Positions 7,845-16,295 of a stretch of 55,335 nt of DNA are shown piece by piece. Origin of the DNA: Selenomonadaceae bacterium (GTDB lineage Bacteria; Bacillota; Negativicutes; Selenomonadales; Selenomonadaceae); assembly GCA_017477125.1 (NCBI GenBank), contig JAFUXN010000117.1, positions 1 through 55,335 on the forward strand, in the 5' to 3' direction. A program made the translations under genes and the position numbers. Within the stretch, counting starts at the first letter, position 1, and every line of letters starts with the position of its first letter. Below the pieces are notes generated by a model. That model had not been told where the DNA came from. It made no database searches and worked only from the letters and a program-made list of their open reading frames with translations.

Positions 7845-8534
7845 ATGATAGCGAAAAAATTTTTATCGACGGCGGCGGAGGCGGTGATCGATTTCCTGTT
7901 CGCGCCGCGCTGTTCGGTGTGCGACGCTTACATCGAGAACCGTCGAGACATGTTCTGCCCGCGGTGTCGAGAGACGATCATCGCCGTCGAGCCCGCGCCC
8001 GAAATCCCGAGCGCCTTGTCGTCGGTGTGGAGGATCACTCGATATCGGGAAGGCTCACGCGAAATGTTGAGAGCGTTGAAGTTCAATGACGGTCGACGCG
8101 CCGACGAGATTGCTCAACTCAATGCGATCCGTCGAATACTCGAGCTGACGAACGATCGGCGGCTGAACGATTTGATCGAGCGATCGGACTTCGCCGTTCC
8201 CGTCCCGTTGCATGCCAACCGACAATCGGAACGCGGCTTCAATCAAGTCGAACTGATCTTCAACGATTGGCTGAACGAGCGGGGCTTGACGATCAACAGC
8301 GTCCTGCGTCGAGTGAAGGACACCAAGCATCTGTTCGATCTCAATCGGGAGGAGCGTCGGGCGGTTATCGACGGCGCATTTGATATCGTCGAAGGCGCAT
8401 CGATCGACGGCAAGACGCTCCTGCTGCTCGACGACATCTTCACGACGGGCGCGACGATGGGCGAATGCGCGCGAGTGTTGAGAGCGAACGGCGCGGCGGA
8501 GGTCAACGGGCTGGTGCTCGCCGCAGATTTTTGA
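7845..8534 (+). CDS. comF: ComF-family phosphoribosyltransferase-like protein
   Basis: ComF proteins are linked to DNA uptake in naturally competent bacteria and resemble amidophosphoribosyl-transferases. The N-terminus has a four-cysteine zinc-ribbon-like module (Cys23-x2-Cys26-x11-Cys38-x2-Cys41). The C-terminus has the PRPP-binding loop LLLLDDIFTTGATM. The central PVPLHANRQSERGFNQ segment is typical of the family. I chose the ATG at 7845 (229 aa): frames further upstream run through the scrB terminator, and an ATG at 7836 overlaps the -10 box. No Shine-Dalgarno is visible, in keeping with a leaderless message. It lies 16 bp before trkH and may be co-transcribed with it. No other competence genes are in the window. 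Confidence 0.85.
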   Translation: MIAKKFLSTAAEAVIDFLFAPRCSVCDAYIENRRDMFCPRCRETIIAVEPAPEIPSALSSVWRITRYREGSREMLRALKFNDGRRADEIAQLNAIRRILELTNDRRLNDLIERSDFAVPVPLHANRQSERGFNQVELIFNDWLNERGLTINSVLRRVKDTKHLFDLNREERRAVIDGAFDIVEGASIDGKTLLLLDDIFTTGATMGECARVLRANGAAEVNGLVLAADF

Positions 8535-8550
8535 TTGGGAGATTGAATCG

Positions 8551-10011
8551 GTGAACAAACGATTGGTATCGGCATTGCTCGGCTATTTGACGCTGTTCAG
8601 CGGCGCCGCCATGTTCCCGCCGTTGATCCTTGCCGCCGTCAACGGAGACTCGGCGTCGGTGGCGGCGTTCCTGCTTTCGATGTTCATGTGTTTGGCGGCG
8701 ACGTTCGAGCTTGAGCGCTTTGGAGGAGTAAAGGGCAAAGACAATCTGGGCGGGCGCGAGGCGATCGCGATCACCGTCTTGGGCTGGGCGCTGGTGTCGT
8801 TGCTCGGCATGGTGCCGTACTTCGCGGGCGGCTGGCTCAATCCGCTCGATTCGATCGTTGAGTCGGTATCGGGCTTCAGCGGGACGGGCGCGACGGTCTT
8901 CAATGACGTTGAGATTTTGCCGCAACCGATCCTGTTGTGGAGGAGCTTATCGAATTGGGTCGGGGGACTGGGCATCATCGTGATCTTCATGGCGATCCTG
9001 CCGCAGTTCGGTCGGGGCGCGATGTACATCTTCCGCGCGGAGGCGACGGGACCGACGTCGGATCGGCAAATGCCGCGCATTCGAGACAACGCCAAAGCAT
9101 TATTCCTGGTTTACGTGACGTTGACGGTGATTTGTTCGATCGTATATTTTTTGTGCGGGCTGACTCCGTTCGCGGCAATCAACCATGCGATGACGACGAT
9201 CGCAACGGGCGGCTACGGCATATTCAACGGGACGGTCGGCGAGTACGGAAACGCATGGCTCGAGATGTGTATGAGCTTCTTCATGATTCTGTCGAGCGGG
9301 AGCTTTGCGATGTATGTGGTGGCGGCGCGCAAGGGCGGGCGAGTGATCCTTCGCAACACGGAATTTCGAGTGTACTTGACGATCGTGGCGGTGGTGTCGA
9401 CGGTGATCACAATCGATCTGATCGTCGAGCAGGACGTCGGCATATTGGATTCGATGCGGACGGCGATCTTCCACGTGGCATCGCTGTCGTCGACGACGGG
9501 CTTTGTGGCGGCGGATTTCGATCAATGGCCTCCGCTGTCGAAAGGCTTTCTGTTGATGACGATGTTCCTCGGAGGTTGCGCGGGCTCGACGGCGGGCGGG
9601 CTGAAGGTCGCGCGGATCATATTGCTGTTCAAAATGTTGATAGCGATCGTCAAACAAAAAATTCACCCGCAGAGCGTGATGCAGGTGAAAATGAACGGGC
9701 AGGTCGTCGAAGATGAAGTTGTGTACGGAGCGGCGCGATTTTTCTTCGCGGTGGTGGTGATGGACATCGCGTTCGCGTTCGTGATGATGTTCGACGGGAT
9801 CGATCTGGTCAACAGTGTCAGCGTGAGCGTCTCGACGATGGCAAGTGTGGGACCGGGCTTCGGGATCGAGGGCGCGACGAGCGGCTATTCGTTGTTGCCG
9901 AGCATGAGCAAGATATTCGCGTGCCTGTTCATGTTCCTGTCGAGGCTCGAAATATTTGTGGTGCTGGCATTGCTGTCGCCGTCGTTCTGGATGAAGTCGC
10001 GGCGCTGGTGA
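8551..10011 (+). CDS. trkH: TrkH-family potassium uptake channel subunit
   Basis: TrkH is the membrane pore of the Trk/Ktr K+ uptake system and normally pairs with a cytosolic NAD/ATP-binding TrkA/KtrA subunit, which is not in this window. The four pore-loop selectivity filters are visible: SVSGFSGTGATVF (about 106-118), MTTIATGGYGIF, ASLSSTTGFVAADF and STMASVGPGFG. The conserved GGCAGSTAGGLKVARI segment after the third filter is also present. About ten hydrophobic spans and 486 residues fit the family. The start is a GTG at 8551, with GGGAG about ten bases upstream. It follows comF by 16 bp and precedes the TadG-like gene by 20 bp, so the three may share a transcript. Confidence 0.93.
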   Translation: MNKRLVSALLGYLTLFSGAAMFPPLILAAVNGDSASVAAFLLSMFMCLAATFELERFGGVKGKDNLGGREAIAITVLGWALVSLLGMVPYFAGGWLNPLDSIVESVSGFSGTGATVFNDVEILPQPILLWRSLSNWVGGLGIIVIFMAILPQFGRGAMYIFRAEATGPTSDRQMPRIRDNAKALFLVYVTLTVICSIVYFLCGLTPFAAINHAMTTIATGGYGIFNGTVGEYGNAWLEMCMSFFMILSSGSFAMYVVAARKGGRVILRNTEFRVYLTIVAVVSTVITIDLIVEQDVGILDSMRTAIFHVASLSSTTGFVAADFDQWPPLSKGFLLMTMFLGGCAGSTAGGLKVARIILLFKMLIAIVKQKIHPQSVMQVKMNGQVVEDEVVYGAARFFFAVVVMDIAFAFVMMFDGIDLVNSVSVSVSTMASVGPGFGIEGATSGYSLLPSMSKIFACLFMFLSRLEIFVVLALLSPSFWMKSRRW

Positions 10012-10031
10012 TGAGAAGGAGGGATGAGATC

Positions 10032-12014
10032 ATGTTGAAGAAATTATTGGAGCGTTATGCTCAACGCGGGCAGGTGCTCATATTTTACGGATTGATGGTG
10101 CCGTTGCTGTTCTGCTTCGTCGGGGCGGCGGCTGATTTCGGTTGGCTGTACTTCAATCAATCGAGACTGCAGAATGCCGCCGACGCCGCCGTGACCGCGG
10201 GCGCCAAGAATCTGATCGCCGACGAGCAAAGTCTTTCCGATTACACTTACTCGACATTCATCGGCACGTGGGAGGACGACTTTCAAGCGCTCGTCGACAG
10301 CAATACGGTGTCGAGCAGGAGCAGAGACGACGGCGACAAGAAGGCGAAGGAGTACGTCATCAAAAACATGTCGTCGGACGGCAAGCTCACCGACAGTTGG
10401 AACGGCAATGCGCCCATCGAATTTGAGAGCAAACTTTACGGCGTCGACGTCAACGATTACAGAGCACTCTACTACGTGGTTATGCTGAAGGAGAAGATCA
10501 ATCATCTGTTCAGCGTGATGGACTACTTTGAGTTTGCCGATCTCAATACAAACGTGGTCGCGGTGGCGAAGATCACTCACGTCGTCAAGGGCATTTCGAT
10601 ATACAAACAGCTCACCCAACTGCGCAACAACACCAGCTATGCGACGTGGGATCACATCAAGCACGAATACAGTCTCAAGCAAGCGTCGGAGTATGCACAT
10701 TTGGGCGTTAATAATGCCGAGGACGCCGCTCGCGTGAGATCGGTTCAGGCAAAGGGCAATGAATATGTCGACGGAAATGTTTATCGCACAGAAACTTTGA
10801 TGTTGAGCGGCGAATCTCTCGCAACAAAAGGAGACGGCAAAGCCCTCACGAAAGATCCTTTCGACCAAAGTAATTTAGACAATCTGTTTGTAGATTTCAA
10901 GGTCGATATCCAGTACGGTTTCAAGAGCGATTGGGATTGGAGTTCGGACACTCCGGTGCCGGAAGATGCCAAATACGACAGCGGCTATAACCTCAACACC
11001 TCCAGCAAAAGGTTGAACAAAGTGCTATCCAAGGAGGATCTGCTGCGCATCATGTCTTATCGAATCCATGATCTGATCAATGTCGGCAAATGGAACGGCT
11101 CCAAATATACCTACGAATATAAAGTTCGAGAGGGCAAGGAGCCGCCCGATCCTCTCTACGTTTACATCGAAAACGAAAACTTTTACAGCCACGAATATCA
11201 GAGTACCACATCATTCAACACCGTTCGACAGCTCATCATCAACGTGAACGTCGCCAACACCAATGAGGAGACCGATCGCCCGATCTTCTTCTTCTACGAC
11301 GGTCCCGAGAAGATCGACGGCAAGTCCACCAACACTTGGAACGAAATTTGGCGCGAGTCGTGGAAGTACACCGATCGATACAAAAACAATCCGCGCAACT
11401 CCCTCCCCGTCATTATAAATCTCAATGAGGATTTCCGCGGCGTGTTCTTCTTCCCCAACAGCCCCGTCGTGATCAACGGCAACGATCATAACTTCAGAGG
11501 CATCATCGTCGCGGAGAAGTTTGTGACATTGAAAGGCGCCGACAACTTCGCGGCCACTCTGACAATCGACGGTGTTGAATGCACCAAAAGCATGGACGAG
11601 AACAAAAACATCATCTACAAGGACGGCGACGGCAATGACAAGTATAAATATACTCTGATTGAAAAAGAGAAAGCCAACCTTCTCGACGAGGTCAAAGGCA
11701 ATGAGAAGGAGTATGTTGATGTTTATCCCATGTACATCGACGAAAAGGGCAACGTTCAGTACAACATGACGGGGAGCGAATACACGGCGTTGGAGCCGAC
11801 GGCGACACTCGACAGCAGCATGACCCCGATCACCGAGCCCGAAGCCGACGAACTTGATTACGCCGAAGACAAGTACTTCGATGCGAGCGTGTTCAAGCTG
11901 GCGTCGTCAACGTTCGATTCGTTCAGCAAGGTCGCCATCGCCAACTTCACTTACCTCAACAATTCGTCGACGGTCAACATCTTCACCACCAGACGCTCCG
12001 ATCGCCGCGATTGA
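10032..12014 (+). CDS. tadG: TadG-like Flp pilus-associated protein (TadE/G-like N-terminus)
   Basis: The first 60 residues match the TadE/G-like module at the N-terminus of Tad pilus pseudopilins and TadG: ERYAQRGQVLIFYGLMVPLLF, a membrane span to about residue 34, then DFGWLYFNQSRLQNAADAAVTAGA. The remaining 600 residues are polar, rich in Tyr, Asn, Asp and Lys, and presumably lie outside the cytoplasmic membrane. A segment reading FFFPNSPVVINGNDHNFRGIIVAEKFVTLKG resembles polymer-forming beta-rich repeats. The start is the ATG at 10032 (660 aa), preceded by AGGAGG. The gene converges on the Tad operon and ends two bases from the tadC stop codon, so it belongs functionally to the pilus locus although it is on the other strand behind trkH. 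Confidence 0.75.
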   Translation: MLKKLLERYAQRGQVLIFYGLMVPLLFCFVGAAADFGWLYFNQSRLQNAADAAVTAGAKNLIADEQSLSDYTYSTFIGTWEDDFQALVDSNTVSSRSRDDGDKKAKEYVIKNMSSDGKLTDSWNGNAPIEFESKLYGVDVNDYRALYYVVMLKEKINHLFSVMDYFEFADLNTNVVAVAKITHVVKGISIYKQLTQLRNNTSYATWDHIKHEYSLKQASEYAHLGVNNAEDAARVRSVQAKGNEYVDGNVYRTETLMLSGESLATKGDGKALTKDPFDQSNLDNLFVDFKVDIQYGFKSDWDWSSDTPVPEDAKYDSGYNLNTSSKRLNKVLSKEDLLRIMSYRIHDLINVGKWNGSKYTYEYKVREGKEPPDPLYVYIENENFYSHEYQSTTSFNTVRQLIINVNVANTNEETDRPIFFFYDGPEKIDGKSTNTWNEIWRESWKYTDRYKNNPRNSLPVIINLNEDFRGVFFFPNSPVVINGNDHNFRGIIVAEKFVTLKGADNFAATLTIDGVECTKSMDENKNIIYKDGDGNDKYKYTLIEKEKANLLDEVKGNEKEYVDVYPMYIDEKGNVQYNMTGSEYTALEPTATLDSSMTPITEPEADELDYAEDKYFDASVFKLASSTFDSFSKVAIANFTYLNNSSTVNIFTTRRSDRRD

Positions 12015-12016
12015 GC

Positions 12017-12985
12017 TCATTTGCCCAGGCTCTTTATGATCGACAGGAGCGCGGGCATCAACAATACCACAAACACCGCGGGGAATATGAACACAACCAT
12101 CGGGAACAAAATTTTGATCGGAGCTTTCATCGCCTGCGTCTTGACGAATTGTCGATGACGATCGCGCATGTTATCCGCCTGCATCGTCAGCGTCTGCGCC
12201 ATGCTCGTGCCGAGCTTCTCCGCTTGGATCACCGACGTCGTGAACAGATACATCTCTTCGATGTCGCAACGCTTCGCCATCTGCGTCAACGCGTATTGCT
12301 TCGTCATGCCGAACTTGATATCTTCCTGCATGTGCTTGAACTCCTCCGACAGTTGTCCCCGCATTCGAGCCGTGATCTTCGCGACCGCGCCGTCGAACGA
12401 CAGCCCCGCTTGCACGCTCACGCATAACAGATCAAGGAACTCCGGCAATTGTCGTTTCAATGCCTTCTGCCTTTGATCGATCTTCGAGCTCAACACCGCA
12501 AACGGCAACGCCCCGCCCAGCACGCCGCCGCCTATCATTATGATTATCTGTTGCGTGATGAAGTAGTCCGTCCGCTGAACGAACAGGAACGCCAGAAACA
12601 CGCCCAACGCAATCGACAACACCCAAACCGCCGCCGCTCGTTGTACCGTCCAAACGCCCTGCTTGCCCGCAAGGAAAATTTTTTTCTCGAACATCGCCAC
12701 GATCGCCGACGGCGTCAACAGGAGCAATCGATCTTCGATGGCGTTAAAGATCGGCTTGACTATCCGTTGATAGAATGAAAGTTGCAGAGTTTTTCTCAGC
12801 TCGACCTTCGGCTTGCTCGCCTCCTCGAGTTTCTTCTCGCGCTCTCGTATGCTTTCCGCCCGATTGATCATCAACAGCATGCGTTTGCGCACTCGAGCTT
12901 CGGGCGTCTGCCGCACGTAGAGCAGGAACCCGACCAAGGCGACCCATGCGATGCTACCGATCGCCGCTGCCAACATCGTCGTCAT
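12017..12985 (-). CDS. tadC: Tad pilus inner-membrane platform protein TadC
   Basis: TadC is one of two GspF-type membrane proteins that form the platform on which the ATPase TadA drives Flp pilus assembly. The protein has a first span at the N-terminus, two central spans around VQRAAAVWVLSIALGVFLAFLF, and the T2SSF domain with LPEFLDLLCVSVQAGLSFDGAV. The C-terminal span KILFPMVVFIFPAVFVVLLMPA is typical of TadC rather than TadB. The ATG at 12985 overlaps the tadA stop codon (ATGA) and has GGAG eight bases upstream, so translation is coupled. Length is 322 aa. It is the last gene of the minus-strand Tad operon. Confidence 0.92.
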   Translation of the reverse strand: MTTMLAAAIGSIAWVALVGFLLYVRQTPEARVRKRMLLMINRAESIREREKKLEEASKPKVELRKTLQLSFYQRIVKPIFNAIEDRLLLLTPSAIVAMFEKKIFLAGKQGVWTVQRAAAVWVLSIALGVFLAFLFVQRTDYFITQQIIIMIGGGVLGGALPFAVLSSKIDQRQKALKRQLPEFLDLLCVSVQAGLSFDGAVAKITARMRGQLSEEFKHMQEDIKFGMTKQYALTQMAKRCDIEEMYLFTTSVIQAEKLGTSMAQTLTMQADNMRDRHRQFVKTQAMKAPIKILFPMVVFIFPAVFVVLLMPALLSIIKSLGK

Positions 12986-14472
12986 GATGCGCGCTCCTGT
13001 CTGCTCCAAATGGTGGGCAACTCGACGCCGTTCATCTTAAACTTGTCGAGAAATGCCGGCTGCAATCCCGACGCCTCGTAATGCCCGACCGATCTGCCGT
13101 TGTCGTCAATGTAGTCCTGCACGTATTTGAACAGATCCTGCAAGATGATCGTGTCGCCCTCCATGCCCTGCACCTCGGTGATGTGCGTGATCTTTCGACT
13201 GCCGTCTCTGATTCTCGACTGCTGAAGGATCAGATCGATCGCCGACGAAACTTGAGTGCGCACCGCTCGAACGGGTAAGTCCATGCCCGCCATCAGCACC
13301 ATCGTTTCCAATCGGCTCAACACGTCGCGCGGAGAATTGGCATGCGCCGTCGTAAGTGAGCCGTCGTGACCGGTGTTCATTGCCTGTAACATGTCGAGCG
13401 CTTCACCCGCGCGGACCTCGCCGACGATGATCCGATCGGGGCGCATGCGCAGCGCGTTCTTGACCAAATCTCTGATCGTGATCGCGCCTCTGCCTTCGAG
13501 ATTGGCGGGGCGCGCTTCCAATGTGACGACGTGGCGTTGTTGCAGTTTGAGCTCCGCCGCATCTTCGATCGTAACGATCCGATCCGTCGACGGTATGAAC
13601 GACGAGAGAACGTTGAGCGTGGTGGTCTTGCCCGAGCCCGTGCCTCCGCTGACCAAAATGTTGAGCCGCGCTCTAACGCAAGCCTCAAGGAACGATGCCA
13701 TGTCACTGCTCAACGTGCCAAAATTGACCAGATCATCAACGCTGAGCGCCTTCTTGGAGAATTTACGAATGGTGACGGCGGGACCGACGAGCGACAACGG
13801 CGGGATTATGATGTTGACGCGGGAACCGTCGGCAAGACGAGCATCGACCAGCGGCGACGACTCATCAACGCGTCGACCGAGCGGCGTCAAAATCCTCTCG
13901 ATGATGCTCATCAAATGCGCGTCGTCGTGAAAGTGCGTATCGGTGAGCATCAGCCGCCCCTTCTGTTCGATGAAGATGTCTCGCGGTCCGTTGATCATGA
14001 TCTCCGTGATCTGATCGTCCTTGAGGAGCGGCTCAATCGGTCCCAATCCCAACAGTTCATCGCAAATGTCATCGATGATCTGAAAGCGTTCGCCGCGCGT
14101 CATTGACACGGTGGCGTTCTCCGCCAGTTCCCTTTCGCTGTATGCGCTGATGATGTTCTTGATCTGTTCTCGAGCGGACTCGCCCTGACTGATCATCGCT
14201 TGCTCCGCCGGCGTCATCTCATCGACGATCCGTCGGTGCACCGACATCTTGAAATCCTGCAGTTTGTTGGCGGGAGCATTGGTTGCAGAGTGCCTGCCCG
14301 AAAACGCCGACGCCTCCTGCGGGTGATTGAACTCGTTTGTTGCCTGCGTTCGACTGTTGTAGGTCGGCATGGGTTTGTCTTCGACCTTTGGGGGTTGAGC
14401 GGGAGCGGGCTTCGGCTGTTCGAATTTCGTCTTGCCGCCCAAACGCTCCAACAGTGAATGAGATCGCGCCAT
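12982..14472 (-). CDS. tadA: Tad pilus assembly ATPase TadA (CpaF family)
   Basis: TadA is the hexameric type II/IV secretion-superfamily ATPase that powers Flp pilus extrusion from the cytoplasmic side. The Walker A motif GGTGSGKT is at residues 276-283. The Walker B region RIIVGEVR is at about 347-354, followed by the His-box SLTTAHAN. The FIEQKGRLMLTDTHF strand and the RVDESSPLVDARLADGSRVN block are characteristic of CpaF. The first 75 residues are a Pro/Gln-rich disordered tail. I prefer the ATG at 14472 (496 aa) because GAGGAG is eight bases upstream; a GTG at 14481 would overlap that site. tadE ends 21 bp upstream and tadC is translationally coupled downstream. Confidence 0.96.
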   Translation of the reverse strand: MARSHSLLERLGGKTKFEQPKPAPAQPPKVEDKPMPTYNSRTQATNEFNHPQEASAFSGRHSATNAPANKLQDFKMSVHRRIVDEMTPAEQAMISQGESAREQIKNIISAYSERELAENATVSMTRGERFQIIDDICDELLGLGPIEPLLKDDQITEIMINGPRDIFIEQKGRLMLTDTHFHDDAHLMSIIERILTPLGRRVDESSPLVDARLADGSRVNIIIPPLSLVGPAVTIRKFSKKALSVDDLVNFGTLSSDMASFLEACVRARLNILVSGGTGSGKTTTLNVLSSFIPSTDRIVTIEDAAELKLQQRHVVTLEARPANLEGRGAITIRDLVKNALRMRPDRIIVGEVRAGEALDMLQAMNTGHDGSLTTAHANSPRDVLSRLETMVLMAGMDLPVRAVRTQVSSAIDLILQQSRIRDGSRKITHITEVQGMEGDTIILQDLFKYVQDYIDDNGRSVGHYEASGLQPAFLDKFKMNGVELPTIWSRQERAS

Positions 14473-14493
14473 GCTTGTCACTCCTCTCGTCGG

Positions 14494-14943
14494 TCACTTA
14501 TTTTCCAAGCTCATCTTATACTCGATTGTTTTGAGGTTCGTCGGCAAGATATCCAAGTCCTCGAGTACCTGCGGCAGTGCGGGACGTGCAAGATCGATGG
14601 CGATGTGCACGTCGAGGGCTTTTTGCTGATCGGTGGTAGGATTGCCGTCCTTGTCGAGGAATTCGGCGTGCCAAGTCGCGGTGTAGAGTGTCGTAAGTTG
14701 AGTTGCATACCGCTTGACCTGAGCCGCATTATTTTTACTGTTGATCTTGTCTTTGAGATTTTTCTTGGCATTGAAATCCGACTGCAGAGAAATATCGCGT
14801 GCAGCGTCGCGCGCGGCGTTGTTGTATTGAGTATAATCCATGAAGGTGATCCCCAAGTACATTATGCCCAAGAACAAGAAGACCAGCATCGGAACCACGA
14901 GCGCGAACTCGACCATCGATTGACCCTTGCGCCAATCCGTCAT
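14494..14943 (-). CDS. tadE: TadE-like pseudopilin
   Basis: TadE is a minor pseudopilin processed by the Tad prepilin peptidase and needed for Flp pilus assembly. The N-terminus MTDWRKGQSMVEFALVVPML has the short basic leader, a Gly before the processing point, and the Glu five residues after it. A membrane span follows, then the YTQYNNAARDAARDISLQ segment typical of TadE. The C-terminal half is a small soluble domain. Length is 149 aa. It lies between flp and tadA and is downstream of a hairpin terminator, so its expression probably depends on readthrough from the flp message. Confidence 0.88.
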   Translation of the reverse strand: MTDWRKGQSMVEFALVVPMLVFLFLGIMYLGITFMDYTQYNNAARDAARDISLQSDFNAKKNLKDKINSKNNAAQVKRYATQLTTLYTATWHAEFLDKDGNPTTDQQKALDVHIAIDLARPALPQVLEDLDILPTNLKTIEYKMSLENK

Positions 14944-14961
14944 TCATCTCACCGCCTTGCT

Positions 14962-14990
14962 AAAAAAGCTCCCTACCGAAATAGGGAGCT
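14962..14990 (-). terminator. Terminator/attenuator between flp and tadE
   Basis: Minus-strand stem AGCTCCCTA/TAGGGAGCT (14967-14990) with a TTTCGG loop and six T after it. It directly follows the pilin gene, an arrangement that would give much more pilin mRNA than assembly-gene mRNA. Confidence 0.88.
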
Positions 14991-15015
14991 CCACTTTTGA
15001 GTTTAACGCAATGAA

Positions 15016-15264
15016 TCAGCCGCCTGTGCCTGCGCCTGTGCCGCTCGTGCCCACCGTACTGCTGGCAGAATTGATTTGGCTTTTGGCATTGCCGAAGGCA
15101 CCGTCGATTGCTTTGCGCAAACCGTTTTCATTGTCACTGCTCAGGACAAAAACCGCGATGATCGCCACCGCCGCGAGCACGAGCGCGTACTCGACCATGC
15201 CCTGTCCTTTTTCCGAAACCTTGTCCTGGATCGCCTGCTTCATCTTGTAAAACCACTTGAACAA
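15016..15264 (-). CDS. flp: Flp-type major pilin
   Basis: Flp is the small structural subunit of Tad pili. The 20-residue basic leader ending SEKG is followed by QGMVEYALVLAAVAIIAVFVL. Processing after the Gly would place Glu at +5 and Tyr at +6, the Flp hallmark. The mature protein would be about 62 residues, ending in a Ser/Thr/Gly-rich tail. The start is a TTG at 15264 because GGGAGG lies eight bases upstream; the first ATG (15243) has no ribosome site and would shorten the leader to 13 residues. It is followed by a strong hairpin terminator. The prepilin peptidase (TadV/CpaA) that should cut it is not in this window. Confidence 0.93.
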   Translation of the reverse strand: MFKWFYKMKQAIQDKVSEKGQGMVEYALVLAAVAIIAVFVLSSDNENGLRKAIDGAFGNAKSQINSASSTVGTSGTGAGTGG

Positions 15265-15332
15265 AACGATCGCCTCCCTTTAAGTCGAATGTTATTCCTC
15301 AATTTTATATCCAACGATCCCGATCGGAACCG

Positions 15333-16295
15333 TCAGGTATCAATATCAACGATGCGTCGGATAATGAAAAATCCGATCACCTCGAGCACCAGCGACACTC
15401 CGATCGCCATCTGCCCCGCCGGGTGGTTGAGCATGTCGACGAAGCTGTCATGATTGATGAAGAACATCGCCGTGCCCACGCCGAACGGCAACATCAACAG
15501 GACTATCGCCGACAGACGCCCTTGCGCCGTCAATGCCAGAATCTCGCGCTTCATGCGAATGCGCTCAACGATCGTATAGCTGATGTTGTCGAGAATCTGA
15601 GCGAGATTGCCGCCCACCTCTCTTTGGATCAGCACCGCCGTCACCACGAGTTCGAAGTCCGCACTGCCGACGCGTCGGTTGGCAACCTCAAGCGCCTCCT
15701 CGAGCGGCACGCCCATCACGATATCTTGGTTCATTCGGGAAAATTCTTCTCCGATGGGCGGCTCCATTTCCTTCGAGATCACTTCGATCGTCTGTTGGAA
15801 ACTGTAACCCGCGCGGAGTGCATTCGAGATCGTGATCAGGCAGTCGCCGAGCTGTTCGGTGAAAGCGGTCAGCCGTCGATCGATCAGAAACATCACGACC
15901 AACCATATCACAATCGGCACCAATGCGGCTGCTCCAAGCGCAACCCGCATGTCCAGCGTGACCAGCCAAACGACCGTCCCGACCGACAGCGCCGCGAGCA
16001 GATTGATGACGACGTATTCACCGCCGTAGAGCGGCAAGCCCGCCTGTCGAAGTTTATACTCGAGCGATTGAGCGAAATTCCTTTCGACCAACGGCTTGGC
16101 GAGCCTCTGAATGAACTTGTATGCGCGGAGTATCAGCTTTTCTTCGACGAAACTTTTCTTGACGAGTTGCTTGGTGGTGTGTCGACGTATGCGATGAAAT
16201 ATGTCAATGGTCTTGGTGAGCTTGAAATACATCATCAGCGACATGAGCGATATCCCGAACGCCAGCGCCGCCAACGCGAACGCCGCAACGATCAC
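15333..16295 (-). CDS. tadB: Tad pilus inner-membrane platform protein TadB
   Basis: TadB is the partner of TadC in the inner-membrane platform. The protein has an N-terminal span, two central spans (ALSVGTVVWLVTLDMRVALGAAALVPIVIWLVVMF) and a T2SSF domain with ITISNALRAGYSFQQTIE, REVGGNLAQILDNISYTIVERIRMKREI and two C-terminal spans. The VGGNLAQILDNI block is typical of TadB. The start is a GTG whose sequence overlaps the stop codon of the preceding ATPase gene (GTGA, four bases), indicating coupled translation. Length is 320 aa. The 68 bp before flp contain no clear promoter. Confidence 0.92.
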   Translation of the reverse strand: MIVAAFALAALAFGISLMSLMMYFKLTKTIDIFHRIRRHTTKQLVKKSFVEEKLILRAYKFIQRLAKPLVERNFAQSLEYKLRQAGLPLYGGEYVVINLLAALSVGTVVWLVTLDMRVALGAAALVPIVIWLVVMFLIDRRLTAFTEQLGDCLITISNALRAGYSFQQTIEVISKEMEPPIGEEFSRMNQDIVMGVPLEEALEVANRRVGSADFELVVTAVLIQREVGGNLAQILDNISYTIVERIRMKREILALTAQGRLSAIVLLMLPFGVGTAMFFINHDSFVDMLNHPAGQMAIGVSLVLEVIGFFIIRRIVDIDT

